Shown: in pieces, positions 9,556 to 17,959 of the stretch | How positions within the stretch are numbered: position 1 is the stretch's first letter | How the letters are laid out: each line of letters starts with the position of its first letter | NCBI GenBank assembly: GCA_022824185.1 | Contig: JAJEAU010000004.1 | Coordinates: 1-64,000 of the forward strand | Direction of reading: 5' to 3' | DNA: 64,000 bases | Source of the DNA: Dehalococcoidia bacterium | GTDB taxonomy: Bacteria; Chloroflexota; Dehalococcoidia; Lucifugimonadales; Lucifugimonadaceae | The notes under the pieces: model-generated | What the model saw: the letters and a program-made list of their open reading frames with translations, nothing else | What the model was told of the DNA's origin: nothing | The model's database searches: none | Translations under genes and position numbers: made by a program

Positions 9556-10488
9556 ATGCTGATCTACACCTCTCGACGATTGCTTTGGACGCCCGTCTTG
9601 CTGTTCGTCGCTGGGTTGTTCATCTTCTCACTCGGGTCTGTCGCGCCGGGCGATCCAGCGGAGTTGATGGCGGGGCAGCGTGCGGATCCTGAGGCGATTG
9701 AGCGCATCCGGGAAAGGCTTGGTCTTGACGATCCGTTCTTGATGCAATACATGCGGTATATCGCCGATGCATTGAAGGGCGATTTCGGCGAAAGTTATCG
9801 GTATCGTGGTCGAGATGTCTTTGAGTTGCTGGGACCGAAGTTGCGGGTGTCATTGGAGCTCAACCTGGTTTCCTACGTCGTGACGCTGGTCATCGGTTTG
9901 CCGCTCGGGTTTTGGGCGGCGATGCGTCAGGGGACGTGGAAAGACCCGACGATGACGACGATCATGTTGTTGATCTATGCATTGCCGGTGTTCTTTACAG
10001 CACCGTTTTTGATCTTGGTCTTCGCATTGTGGTTGGATTGGATACCCGTTTCAGGGTGGTCAGGAATGTTCTCGACGCATGCGGTACTGCCTGCGGTCAC
10101 GATAGGCTTGCCGGGTGCCTTCGTGTTTATGAGATTCATGAGGGCATCAACGTTGGATGTTCTGGGCCAGGAATACGTGAGAACGGCTCACGGCAAGGGG
10201 ATGGGTCACATGACGGTCAATCGGCGACACATCGCCCGTAATGCGCTATTGCCGATCATCACAATCCTGGGGTTTTCGCTTGCCGGGTTGTTTGGCGGTT
10301 CGCTGATCGTGGAGTTGATATACGGGATCCCCGGGGTGTCGAGGTTGGCGCTGGAGGCGGTCTTTCAGCGGGACTATCCGGTTTTGACGGCCTTGACATT
10401 GCTCGGGGCAGGGATGCTCGCCCTCGCCAACTTGGTGGCGGACATCATGTATTCGGTGATCGATCCTCGAATTCGGTTGAGATCTTGA
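9556..10488 (+). CDS. ABC transporter permease, DppB/OppB family
   Basis: An inner-membrane channel subunit of 310 residues, normal for the family. It starts MLIYTSRRLLWTPVLLFVAGLFIF, with the first membrane helix at about 8-30. The family signature APGDPAE, and the cytoplasmic EAA-like loop near EYVRTAHGKGM that docks the ATPase, are both present, with five further membrane helices. It lies 80 nt after the second binding protein and 1 nt before the partner permease. The pair forms the translocation path for peptides caught by the two lipoproteins. Confidence 0.92.
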   Translation: MLIYTSRRLLWTPVLLFVAGLFIFSLGSVAPGDPAELMAGQRADPEAIERIRERLGLDDPFLMQYMRYIADALKGDFGESYRYRGRDVFELLGPKLRVSLELNLVSYVVTLVIGLPLGFWAAMRQGTWKDPTMTTIMLLIYALPVFFTAPFLILVFALWLDWIPVSGWSGMFSTHAVLPAVTIGLPGAFVFMRFMRASTLDVLGQEYVRTAHGKGMGHMTVNRRHIARNALLPIITILGFSLAGLFGGSLIVELIYGIPGVSRLALEAVFQRDYPVLTALTLLGAGMLALANLVADIMYSVIDPRIRLRS

Positions 10489-10489
10489 A

Positions 10490-11494
10490 ATGAACCGAGC
10501 CGGATCGTCTGAAACCGCCAGAATCGATTCTCCCGTCCTGGCTGAGATGGAAGCGCCCGATAGCTTTCTCCGTCACGCATGGAACCAATTGCGGAAACGC
10601 AAATTGGCTTTGTTCGCTGTGTGCGTGTTGGCGGTTCTCTACACGCTGGGGATTTTCGCGCCTTTGGTTGCGACGCATGACTATTCCGAGACGAATCTGG
10701 CGAAAACTGAAGCAGCACCAGACACAGAAAACTGGTTGGGAACCGACAGACTCGGGCGCGATATTTTTTCGCGCGTGGTTTGGGGAATACAGACGACGAT
10801 CATCCTCACGGTAATCACGATTCTTACAGCCAGTGTTTTCCTGGGTTTGGCGTTGGGGATGGCGGCGGGATATCTGCGCGGTGCCGTAGACATCATCACG
10901 ATGCGAACAGGGGAAGTCGTGGCTGTCGTGCCAGATTTCTTGCTGGTTCTGATAATCGCGGCCACGGTCCGTCCGCGGATCAAAGAGTTCGGATACTGGA
11001 TTGAAGACAACACGCCGATCTCGGGGGTGATATCGAGTGGTGCGGTCGATTACATCGTGCTGGGATTGGCGTTCCTACCGTTGTCATGGTTCGGCGCCAT
11101 GCGGTTGATCCGTGGGCAGACGCTGGCGATACGAGACGCACCGTACGTTGACGCTGCTCGGTCCATGGGCGTGGGCACTCCTACGATACTGATAAGGCAC
11201 ATTTTGCCGAATGTGATCACACCTTTGGTGGTGAGCGTCAGTTTCGGTATGGGAGCGGTCGCCCTTGGTGAAGTGATCGCGAGTTTCTTCGGGATCGGGG
11301 TACAACCGCCTCGGCCGAGTTTGGGTGTGATGATTGGGGATGTGACCGCAAGGACAGGCAGTGCCGCCGTGGAAACGTTGCGGAGCCATCCTGAACAGTT
11401 GCTTTCACCGATTATCGTGGTTTGGCTGATGATATTCTGCTGGAACATACTCGGTGATGCGCTGAACGACATCCTCAACCCGCGCGCACGTTGA
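10490..11494 (+). CDS. ABC transporter permease, DppC/OppC family
   Basis: Second channel subunit, 334 residues. It has a ~35-residue cytoplasmic N-terminus, a first helix at about 43-63 (LALFAVCVLAVLYTLGIFAPL), then the DppC signature WLGTDRLGRDIFSRV and the EAA-like loop APYVDAARSMGVG. One nucleotide separates it from the dppB-like stop. An insertion between the mid helices (RPRIKEFGYWIEDNTPISG) is longer than in E. coli DppC. The downstream dehydrogenase frame overlaps its stop codon, but the likely start of that gene is 15 nt further on. Confidence 0.92.
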   Translation: MNRAGSSETARIDSPVLAEMEAPDSFLRHAWNQLRKRKLALFAVCVLAVLYTLGIFAPLVATHDYSETNLAKTEAAPDTENWLGTDRLGRDIFSRVVWGIQTTIILTVITILTASVFLGLALGMAAGYLRGAVDIITMRTGEVVAVVPDFLLVLIIAATVRPRIKEFGYWIEDNTPISGVISSGAVDYIVLGLAFLPLSWFGAMRLIRGQTLAIRDAPYVDAARSMGVGTPTILIRHILPNVITPLVVSVSFGMGAVALGEVIASFFGIGVQPPRPSLGVMIGDVTARTGSAAVETLRSHPEQLLSPIIVVWLMIFCWNILGDALNDILNPRAR

Positions 11495-11508
11495 TCGGAG
11501 GTAGTCCC

Positions 11509-12609
11509 ATGGGCGACAAATTGAAGGTCGGACTCGCGTGCAACGCGCACTACTTTGAGCGCGGCGTCAAGGATCACGAGGTGGAACGGCTCAAGGAGTT
11601 TGCGGAGTTTGAATGGCAGGAGTTCGACGAGATGTCGGACTGGTATTCCCCGCCTGTGTCGTCACCAGATGTGATTGCGAGGTTCATTGATTTCGCATCG
11701 AAGTTAGATGCCATGATCGTGTGCCATGGATCGCCAAGGGTAACCGGAGAGATACTCGATGGTGCGCCTTCACTGAAGTTAGTGGGTGAGTTGGAAGGTG
11801 ACAGATTTGCACAGCGTATCGACGTGGGGGCTTGTGTTGAACGGGGTGTGAAAGCTGTGGACACGACCCATGCGTCGAGCCTGCCCGTTTCGGAGTGGGC
11901 GCTGGCGATGATGATGATGGGATTGAAGAAGGTTGGGATCCATTACCGCCGGTTGATCAACAATGAGGAATGGGGCACGGGATACCAAAGGGTGCACGAA
12001 CCTGATTTTCAGATGATGGGCGATTTGACGGGTCGGACTGTCGGATTGATCGGTGGTGGGAACATTGCTCGTAGGTTGATCGAGTTGCTGGTCCCGTTTC
12101 GGGTGGAGGTTTTGGTGCATGATCCTTATCTGCCGCGTGAAGTCGCATCGGCAATGGATTTCACGATGACAACTTTGAAAAACGTGATGAGTATCCCGGA
12201 TGTCGTGGTGTGTCTGGTTCCGCACACGCCGGCAACCGAGGGAATGTTGGGCGCCGAGGAGTTGGGATGGATCAGGCAGGGCGCGGTGTTCGTGAATGTG
12301 TCGCGTGGGCAGGTGGTACAGTCCGATGCTCTGATTGAGCGGTTGAGGCAAAACGATATCTACGCTTGTCTCGATGTATTCGATCCTGAGCCAGTGCCAG
12401 TCGATTCTCCGATCAGGGATTTTTGGAACGTGTTCTTGACGCCGCACATCGCTAGCACCACGGACGGTACGGGGATTTCGTTCTTCGGCGAGATGATCGA
12501 CGAGTTTCGGAGGTTCCATCTGGGCCATGACACGAAGCACGATTTGATGGTGAGGACTTTGGCCAATCGGCGTGGCGAGGATCCGGGGGATTTGGACGCC
12601 GTTCGCTGA
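11509..12609 (+). CDS. D-isomer-specific 2-hydroxyacid dehydrogenase family protein
   Basis: An NAD(P)-dependent oxidoreductase of about 366 residues. Start ATG 11509 is preceded by GGAGG 7 nt upstream. The nucleotide-binding motif is GLIGGGNIARR, near residue 180, with the third Gly of the usual GxGxxG replaced by Ala. The catalytic set is present: Arg in VNVSRGQ, Glu in DVFDPEPVP, His in TPHIAS. It lies in one operon with the peptide transporter and just ahead of gamma-glutamyltransferase. The substrate cannot be told from sequence; a 2-keto acid made during peptide or amino-acid breakdown is plausible. Confidence 0.85.
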   Translation: MGDKLKVGLACNAHYFERGVKDHEVERLKEFAEFEWQEFDEMSDWYSPPVSSPDVIARFIDFASKLDAMIVCHGSPRVTGEILDGAPSLKLVGELEGDRFAQRIDVGACVERGVKAVDTTHASSLPVSEWALAMMMMGLKKVGIHYRRLINNEEWGTGYQRVHEPDFQMMGDLTGRTVGLIGGGNIARRLIELLVPFRVEVLVHDPYLPREVASAMDFTMTTLKNVMSIPDVVVCLVPHTPATEGMLGAEELGWIRQGAVFVNVSRGQVVQSDALIERLRQNDIYACLDVFDPEPVPVDSPIRDFWNVFLTPHIASTTDGTGISFFGEMIDEFRRFHLGHDTKHDLMVRTLANRRGEDPGDLDAVR

Positions 12610-12674
12610 ATAAAGTTCCGTAGCATTCGCTTGTATGATTTAAGGCGAACTCGAAACCGCCGAATGGTTAGCAG

Positions 12675-14324
12675 GTGAATGTTGTGGCAAAGATCGATCC
12701 TTACGCTTCAAGTTACTTCCAGTCGCGCCGATCAGCCGTGATGGCGCGGAATGGGGCGGTGGCTACCAGTCAACCACTGGCTGCGCAGGCAGGGCTTCGG
12801 ATATTGCTGGATGGCGGGAATGCAGTGGATGCAGCCGTGGCGATGGCAGCGGCGTTGAATGTGGTTGAGCCGGGATCGACGGGTATCGGTGGGGATATGT
12901 TCGCGTTGATTTGGAACAAGGACGAGCGGAAGGTTGTGGCGTTGAACGGGAGCGGTCGATCTGGTTCGGCTGCGAACGCCGATGATGTGCGGAAAGCTGG
13001 TTTTGATGCGATACCGAATGAGCTGGACGGTTGTGCGTTTTCGGTGAGTGTTCCAGGGACGGTGCATGGTTGGGAGACGGCGTTGGCGCACTATGGTCGG
13101 ATGACGTTGTCCGAGGTGCTGCGTCCGGCGATTGACTACGCGATGAACGGGTACCCTGTGTCGGAGGTGATTGCTCGTGGGTGGCAAGGATGCGAGACGA
13201 AGTTGAGGCACCGACCATCAGGAGTCGAGATGCTTCCGGTGGGTGGAAGAGCACCGAAGTGTGGCGAGGTGGTGTCGTTACCGGAGTTGGGTAGTTCGTT
13301 GCAAGTGATCGCGGAAGGTGGTAGCGAGGCGTATTACAAGGGCGATATCGGGAAGAAGATTGCGACTTACGTGCAGCAGGAGGGCGGATGGTTGACCGAG
13401 GAAGATGTAGCTTCGCATCACTCGGATTGGGATGAGGCGATTCACACCAGCTACCGTGATGTGGAGGTTTGGGAGTGCCCGCCGAACGGACAGGGAATAG
13501 CCGCGTTGATGGCGTTGAATATCGCTGAAGGGTTTGACATCGCAGGAATGGGGTGCCAGTCGGCGGACGCGTATCACCACCTGATCGAGTCGATGCGTCT
13601 CGGGTACGAAGACGCGTTGCAGTATGTCGCAGATCCGAGAGTCGCCGAGGTGCCGATCGGTCCGTTGTTGACCAAGGAGTATGGCGATCGCCGTCGGTCG
13701 AGTATCGATCCGATGGTGGCGCACCCCAATGTCTCGTATGGCGATCCGATGGGTGGTGGCGACACTATCTACTGCACGGCGGTAGATGGTGATGGAAACG
13801 CGTGCTCGTTGATCAACAGTCTGTTTGCCGGGTTTGGATCAGGACTGGTGGTTCCGGGGACGGGGATTGCGCTGCAAAACCGTGGCTCGTTGTTCTCGTT
13901 TGATCCTGATCATCCGAACTATCTGGAGGGTCGGAAGCGACCGTATCAAACGATCATCCCGGCAATGGCGACGCGCGGGGATGAGATGTGGTTGTCGTTC
14001 GGTGTGATGGGTGGTTTCCAACAGCCTCAGGGTCATCTGCAAGTTGTATCGAACATGGTCGACTACGGGATGGATTCGCAGAAGGCGTTGGATGCGTTGC
14101 GTTTCAGCATCGACGTGTTGGGAGACAAGAGCGTCAGTGTTGAGGAAGACCTCGACGGTTCAGTGGTCGACGCGTTGAGGAAACGCGGGCACAAAGTTGT
14201 TGTCCAGAAGGCCTACGAACGCACCGGGTTTGGCGGCGGCCAAGTTGTGTCGCGTGATGCAGAGACCGGTGTGCTCTGCGCTGGAACGGAGCCTCGCAAG
14301 GATGGCTCGGCGTTGGGTTGGTAG
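12675..14324 (+). CDS. Gamma-glutamyltransferase family protein (Ntn hydrolase)
   Basis: It cleaves or transfers gamma-glutamyl groups, for example from glutathione or gamma-glutamyl peptides. The product has 549 residues from GTG 12675 (ATG in this stretch is out of frame). The family opening GGNAVDAAVAMAAAL and PGSTGIGGDMF are near residues 47-85. The auto-cleavage site is GGGDT at about residue 356, whose Thr becomes the N-terminal nucleophile; VDGDGNACSLINS follows as in the family. There is no signal peptide, so it is probably cytoplasmic, unlike the periplasmic E. coli enzyme. Its place at the end of a peptide-uptake operon suggests that imported gamma-glutamyl peptides are the substrate. 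Confidence 0.88.
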   Translation: MNVVAKIDPYASSYFQSRRSAVMARNGAVATSQPLAAQAGLRILLDGGNAVDAAVAMAAALNVVEPGSTGIGGDMFALIWNKDERKVVALNGSGRSGSAANADDVRKAGFDAIPNELDGCAFSVSVPGTVHGWETALAHYGRMTLSEVLRPAIDYAMNGYPVSEVIARGWQGCETKLRHRPSGVEMLPVGGRAPKCGEVVSLPELGSSLQVIAEGGSEAYYKGDIGKKIATYVQQEGGWLTEEDVASHHSDWDEAIHTSYRDVEVWECPPNGQGIAALMALNIAEGFDIAGMGCQSADAYHHLIESMRLGYEDALQYVADPRVAEVPIGPLLTKEYGDRRRSSIDPMVAHPNVSYGDPMGGGDTIYCTAVDGDGNACSLINSLFAGFGSGLVVPGTGIALQNRGSLFSFDPDHPNYLEGRKRPYQTIIPAMATRGDEMWLSFGVMGGFQQPQGHLQVVSNMVDYGMDSQKALDALRFSIDVLGDKSVSVEEDLDGSVVDALRKRGHKVVVQKAYERTGFGGGQVVSRDAETGVLCAGTEPRKDGSALGW

Positions 14325-14330
14325 AAGAAC

Positions 14331-15845
14331 CTAGCGCCTTACTCTTCGTCCCACGAAGTAGAAACCTCCGAGAAGGGCTGCGATCAGAAGCGCAGAGGCT
14401 TCAAGCGGTCCGTTGCCGTTCGCGCTGCATAGGCCGCCCGATGAGGACGTCGATTCCTCTGATGCGCCTTCTTCCGGCGCGGTTTCTGGCTCAGGAGGTT
14501 CGGTTGGCGAGGTCTTGATCTGAACTTCTGGTTCAGGTTCTTCAGTCGGCACTACTGTGGGTGTCGGTGGGACCGGGGTATTCGTCGGCTCGGCTGTCGG
14601 CGATGCTCCTGCTTCGCCGACAGTGATGCCGCCAGTAACGGGTGTCAGAGTTAGGAGTTTGTACTCGGACGTTGAGTCTTCTTCGGAGGTCTCGGGCGTG
14701 GCAGTTGGTGTCGGTGGGACGAATGGATCGGCTCCGATGGAGTCTCGCCATTCGTTGTCGAGTTGCTGCACGGTTTTACCGTAGACGTTTCGGATGGCGA
14801 GGTCGCCGCTGCGGCCTTCCCGTATCGACGCAAAAGTCTCGGCGATCTTCTCAGGACCGTATGTCTCAATCAAGTATTCGATGAAGTCACGGCTTTGTCC
14901 GTAGGAAACTATCACTAAGTTGGGATCGCCAGGGAACGTCTGGAGGCGAGTGAAGGGGGTTAGGCGTCCGGTGTCGACGGCCCAGTCCAAGAAGTAGTCG
15001 TATGAAAGACCTTTGTCGAGGTTCCCGTATTCCGCGAGACCTTCGTTGAACCATAGCGGCACGAGAGCGGAGTTTCCGCCGGCGGCTCGACCCACTAAGA
15101 TGTGCGTAAGTTCGTGTGTCAGAGTCCCGATGTCACGGTTACCCGAAAGGACGAGGACTACGGAGTGATCATAGAAGGCTTGCCCCTCGGTGATGAGTTC
15201 GCGGGAGATCGTGGCAGATCTGGCACTGACGGCTCCGATCATTTCGGCGTTGTTGTTGTAGAGGGTGACGACTATGGGAGTTTCGGTTTCGCTGCCGATG
15301 ATTGGGCCCATCAGCTCCATGGAATCCTTGGCTGCTTCGGCTAGACGCTCGGCGCGGACTTGGACGGGACCGTGGTACCAGACATGGATCGGTCCTCGGC
15401 TGACGACGTCCCATTCGTATCGAGCATCAAACATCATCTGGGTGTAGGGATCGGAGACGTATTCATTGCCGTCTTCGGCGATGGCCTCAAACACGAAATC
15501 GACGGTCGTTCCGGGGGGCATATAGCGAGCTGAGGTATTTACTCGCCACTCAAGCTCCCCGTTGATGAGAGAGGCGGATTTGTCGTCGAGGTCTAGATAG
15601 TCGTATTGACCGGTAGTGGCGGGGCCAGTTGAGAAACGGACGCGGACATCTTCGATCTCAACGTCAGTCTCAAACGAAGTGAAGAAGCGGATCGACTCCG
15701 GGAAGTTGCTTTCCATGCCGCCGTCGAGAAATCTGACTGGTGTTGATTGAGCGGCAACGGGTTGGTCAATGGGATGCGTCGCGGCGGTAAAGAACAGCGC
15801 GACAGCGAATAGTGCGACGACGATGGGGTATGTTATCGGTTTCAT
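14331..15845 (-). CDS. Secreted, membrane-anchored MA-type metallopeptidase (HExxH)
   Basis: A 504-residue protein with an N-terminal signal sequence (PIVVALFAVALFFTAAT). The zinc motif HELTH is near residue 242 (LTHELTHILVG), and the third ligand Glu follows in WFNEGLAEY, the gluzincin arrangement of the peptidase MA group. After about residue 385 a Pro/Thr/Glu-rich linker runs for ~90 residues. It ends in GGLCSANGNGPLEASALLIAALLGG and FVGRRVRR, that is a Cys, a Pro, one membrane helix and an Arg cluster. This looks like a C-terminal cell-surface anchor. The gene is convergent with the gamma-glutamyltransferase gene (6-nt gap). Confidence 0.82.
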   Translation of the reverse strand: MKPITYPIVVALFAVALFFTAATHPIDQPVAAQSTPVRFLDGGMESNFPESIRFFTSFETDVEIEDVRVRFSTGPATTGQYDYLDLDDKSASLINGELEWRVNTSARYMPPGTTVDFVFEAIAEDGNEYVSDPYTQMMFDARYEWDVVSRGPIHVWYHGPVQVRAERLAEAAKDSMELMGPIIGSETETPIVVTLYNNNAEMIGAVSARSATISRELITEGQAFYDHSVVLVLSGNRDIGTLTHELTHILVGRAAGGNSALVPLWFNEGLAEYGNLDKGLSYDYFLDWAVDTGRLTPFTRLQTFPGDPNLVIVSYGQSRDFIEYLIETYGPEKIAETFASIREGRSGDLAIRNVYGKTVQQLDNEWRDSIGADPFVPPTPTATPETSEEDSTSEYKLLTLTPVTGGITVGEAGASPTAEPTNTPVPPTPTVVPTEEPEPEVQIKTSPTEPPEPETAPEEGASEESTSSSGGLCSANGNGPLEASALLIAALLGGFYFVGRRVRR

Positions 15846-15944
15846 TGCCGGACGTGTCGATCTGCGGTCGGGTTTCGGCGTTCTATAGGAGTTACGGGAT
15901 TGCGGGTTGATTGGACGTATCGGTCACGTAACAATAAGGTTATT

Positions 15945-16556
15945 TCAGTCGGCGTTGCGCCATTCTGCCCAGAAACGGTAAAAGGCGCTCAACGGGGTGC
16001 CTACGGCGAGGATCCATAACCCCCAGATTGGCTGACCGACGATCAATGCGACGGTCATAATAACGACGCGTTCCGGGCGAGTCAAGAAACCGGAGGTGCC
16101 TTTGTATCCAAGGCCTTCGGCTCGAGCCCTGATGTAGCTGACCATAATTGAACCGACGAAGGCGACGAAGGCGAGGATGATGGCATCTCTACGGAAGGTG
16201 TCGGTAGCAGAGTAGTAGTAGAGGAGGCCGAGGAGAAGAGCGGCTTCGGAGAGGCGATCGAAGGTCGAGTCCATCAATGCGCCGCGGTCGGAGACTTTCC
16301 CCGTGCGTCGTGCGACGGCGCCGTCGATCATGTCAAATAGAGCCGCGGGAATGCTGACGAGACCGGCGATGAGGAACTGGCCGGTGGCAGCGAACGCGGC
16401 GGCAACTACTGCGAGTAGGAAGCCTGCGAGGGTCGCAGCGTTAGCGTTGAAGCCGATGGCTACAAGAGCGCCGGAGATGGGATCCTCGAACCATCGAGCG
16501 ACGGCCGCTCGGCCCGATTTGCGAAGTCTTTGGAGGCCGCTCTCGGGTTCAGCCAC
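15945..16556 (-). CDS. pgsA: CDP-alcohol phosphatidyltransferase, likely phosphatidylinositol-phosphate synthase
   Basis: A membrane enzyme that joins a CDP-activated lipid to an alcohol head group. The full family motif is present: DMIDGAVAR, then G eight residues later, then two Asp (LMDSTFDR). I start it at GTG 16556, which overlaps the glycosyltransferase stop by 8 nt, giving 203 residues. The frame is open to 16760, but the extra part is low-complexity Ser/Thr/Lys read through the neighbouring gene. The adjacent PimA-like gene copies the actinobacterial pairing and suggests inositol-phosphate rather than glycerol-phosphate as acceptor; that is inference. Confidence 0.82.
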   Translation of the reverse strand: MAEPESGLQRLRKSGRAAVARWFEDPISGALVAIGFNANAATLAGFLLAVVAAAFAATGQFLIAGLVSIPAALFDMIDGAVARRTGKVSDRGALMDSTFDRLSEAALLLGLLYYYSATDTFRRDAIILAFVAFVGSIMVSYIRARAEGLGYKGTSGFLTRPERVVIMTVALIVGQPIWGLWILAVGTPLSAFYRFWAEWRNAD

Positions 16557-17718
16557 TGCTGGCTCGCCGTTCGTAGGTCGGGAATGGGTATCGGGCTTTG
16601 GCGATGATTTCGTTGTAGAACTCGATGACGTCGCCAGCGACGCGGGCCCAACCGAACCGTTGGACCTTTTGGTGTCCGTTGCTGATGAGGTGTTCTTTGA
16701 GACTGGGTTCTTCGATGATGCGCTGGATCGCTTTCGCGATGGCGTATTCGTCGCCGACATTTACGAGCAAGGCATCTTGCTCATGGTCTGCCACTCCTTG
16801 GAAGCCGAGGATGCGAGAAGCGACGATAGGCGCGCCCGAGGCCATGGCCTCCACGAGCACAAGCCCGAAGCTCTCCTGGCCGGTGTTGGGGGCGCAGAAG
16901 ATGTCGGCGTGTTGGTAGTAGGCGGGCAGTTCCTCATCGGTTACAGGTCCAGCAAAGATGACGTCGTCGATGCCCCGTTCACCCATCATGCGCCAAGACT
17001 CACGGTCAGGAACGCCCGCGCCGACGACGATCAGGCGAAGGTTGGGGTAGCGCCACCTAAGCGTGCTGTACGCACCCAATAGGAACCTGAGGCCTTTGCG
17101 CTTTTCGCCCACTCTGCCGACGAAAACGAGGTTGATGGCGTCATCTCGGAATTCGCTTGGTTTAGGTCTGGGCGCTTCGAATCGTGGGACGTTAATGCCG
17201 TTAGGGATGATCTCGTAGGGGTATGGAAAGTAGCGATTAGCGTACGCCTTTGCGGCTTCTGAGACGGCGATGCGACCATCGAGCTTGTCTGCGACGGTGC
17301 TGAAAATGGGTTTGAACGATAGGTAGCCGGGGTGAATCTTCTCGCTGTACGCGTGGAATGTTCCGACTGTTGGCCAAGGGGAGTACACACTGGCGGTAGT
17401 GCCGAGGAAGGGCATGAGGGGTTCGTGGATGTGGACGACGTCGAAGCGTTCAGATTTGAGGTATCGACGCATCTGACGGGCAGCTTTGAGGCTCATGGAG
17501 ATGCGGGACACAGATCCGCCAGCGTTGAAGGGGACGCTCCCGCCTAGGGGAACGACTTCGAGCCCAGCGACGTCGGGGGCGGTCTGCGGGCGAGAACGCG
17601 GGGCGAAGACGACGACTTCGTGGCCGCGGTTGGCGAGATCTTGCGAGAGGCTCGCCATGTGAGCTACGACGCCGCCGTGGTAGGAGAGGTCGTATGGTGA
17701 GATTTGAGCGATTCGCAT
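16549..17718 (-). CDS. GT4 glycosyltransferase, PimA-like (lipid mannosyltransferase)
   Basis: A GT-B fold retaining glycosyltransferase of 389 residues. The N-terminal acceptor domain opens RIAQISPYDLSYHGGVVAHM, with the Gly-Gly loop typical of PimA, and has VVHIHEPLMPF near 95. The C-terminal donor domain has the VFVGRVGEKRKG loop near 205 and the E-x7-E motif in GQESFGLVLVEAMASG near 300. PimA adds the first mannose to phosphatidylinositol in Actinobacteria. The neighbouring CDP-alcohol transferase would supply the lipid, so a glycosylated inositol lipid of the cell envelope is likely. The sugar is not proven by sequence. Confidence 0.85.
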   Translation of the reverse strand: MRIAQISPYDLSYHGGVVAHMASLSQDLANRGHEVVVFAPRSRPQTAPDVAGLEVVPLGGSVPFNAGGSVSRISMSLKAARQMRRYLKSERFDVVHIHEPLMPFLGTTASVYSPWPTVGTFHAYSEKIHPGYLSFKPIFSTVADKLDGRIAVSEAAKAYANRYFPYPYEIIPNGINVPRFEAPRPKPSEFRDDAINLVFVGRVGEKRKGLRFLLGAYSTLRWRYPNLRLIVVGAGVPDRESWRMMGERGIDDVIFAGPVTDEELPAYYQHADIFCAPNTGQESFGLVLVEAMASGAPIVASRILGFQGVADHEQDALLVNVGDEYAIAKAIQRIIEEPSLKEHLISNGHQKVQRFGWARVAGDVIEFYNEIIAKARYPFPTYERRASSG

Positions 17719-17959
17719 GGTGGTGGCTAGCCAAGAATGTCAAGGGATTTCTGCAAAGGCCCGCCGCTCGGTTTCATGATACCAAGGTTCGCGCAGCGGT
17801 GTGACCTCGGTAAAAGGTTCGGGTGGCGTGTGACAGGGGCGATCACCTACCATCCGTCGACCCTAAGTCGGTCGCGAGACTCCCCAACCGAACAAGTGAA
17901 TCACCACTCGCTGCCTTTGTGGTTACTCGCCCAATCATTTCAGAGCGACCGCGATTTGG

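Noticed and set aside
16557-16760. N-terminal 68-residue extension of the CDP-alcohol transferase
   Set aside because: It would overlap the glycosyltransferase gene by 200 nt and is low-complexity Ser/Thr/Lys; the GTG at 16556 gives a normal-length enzyme.
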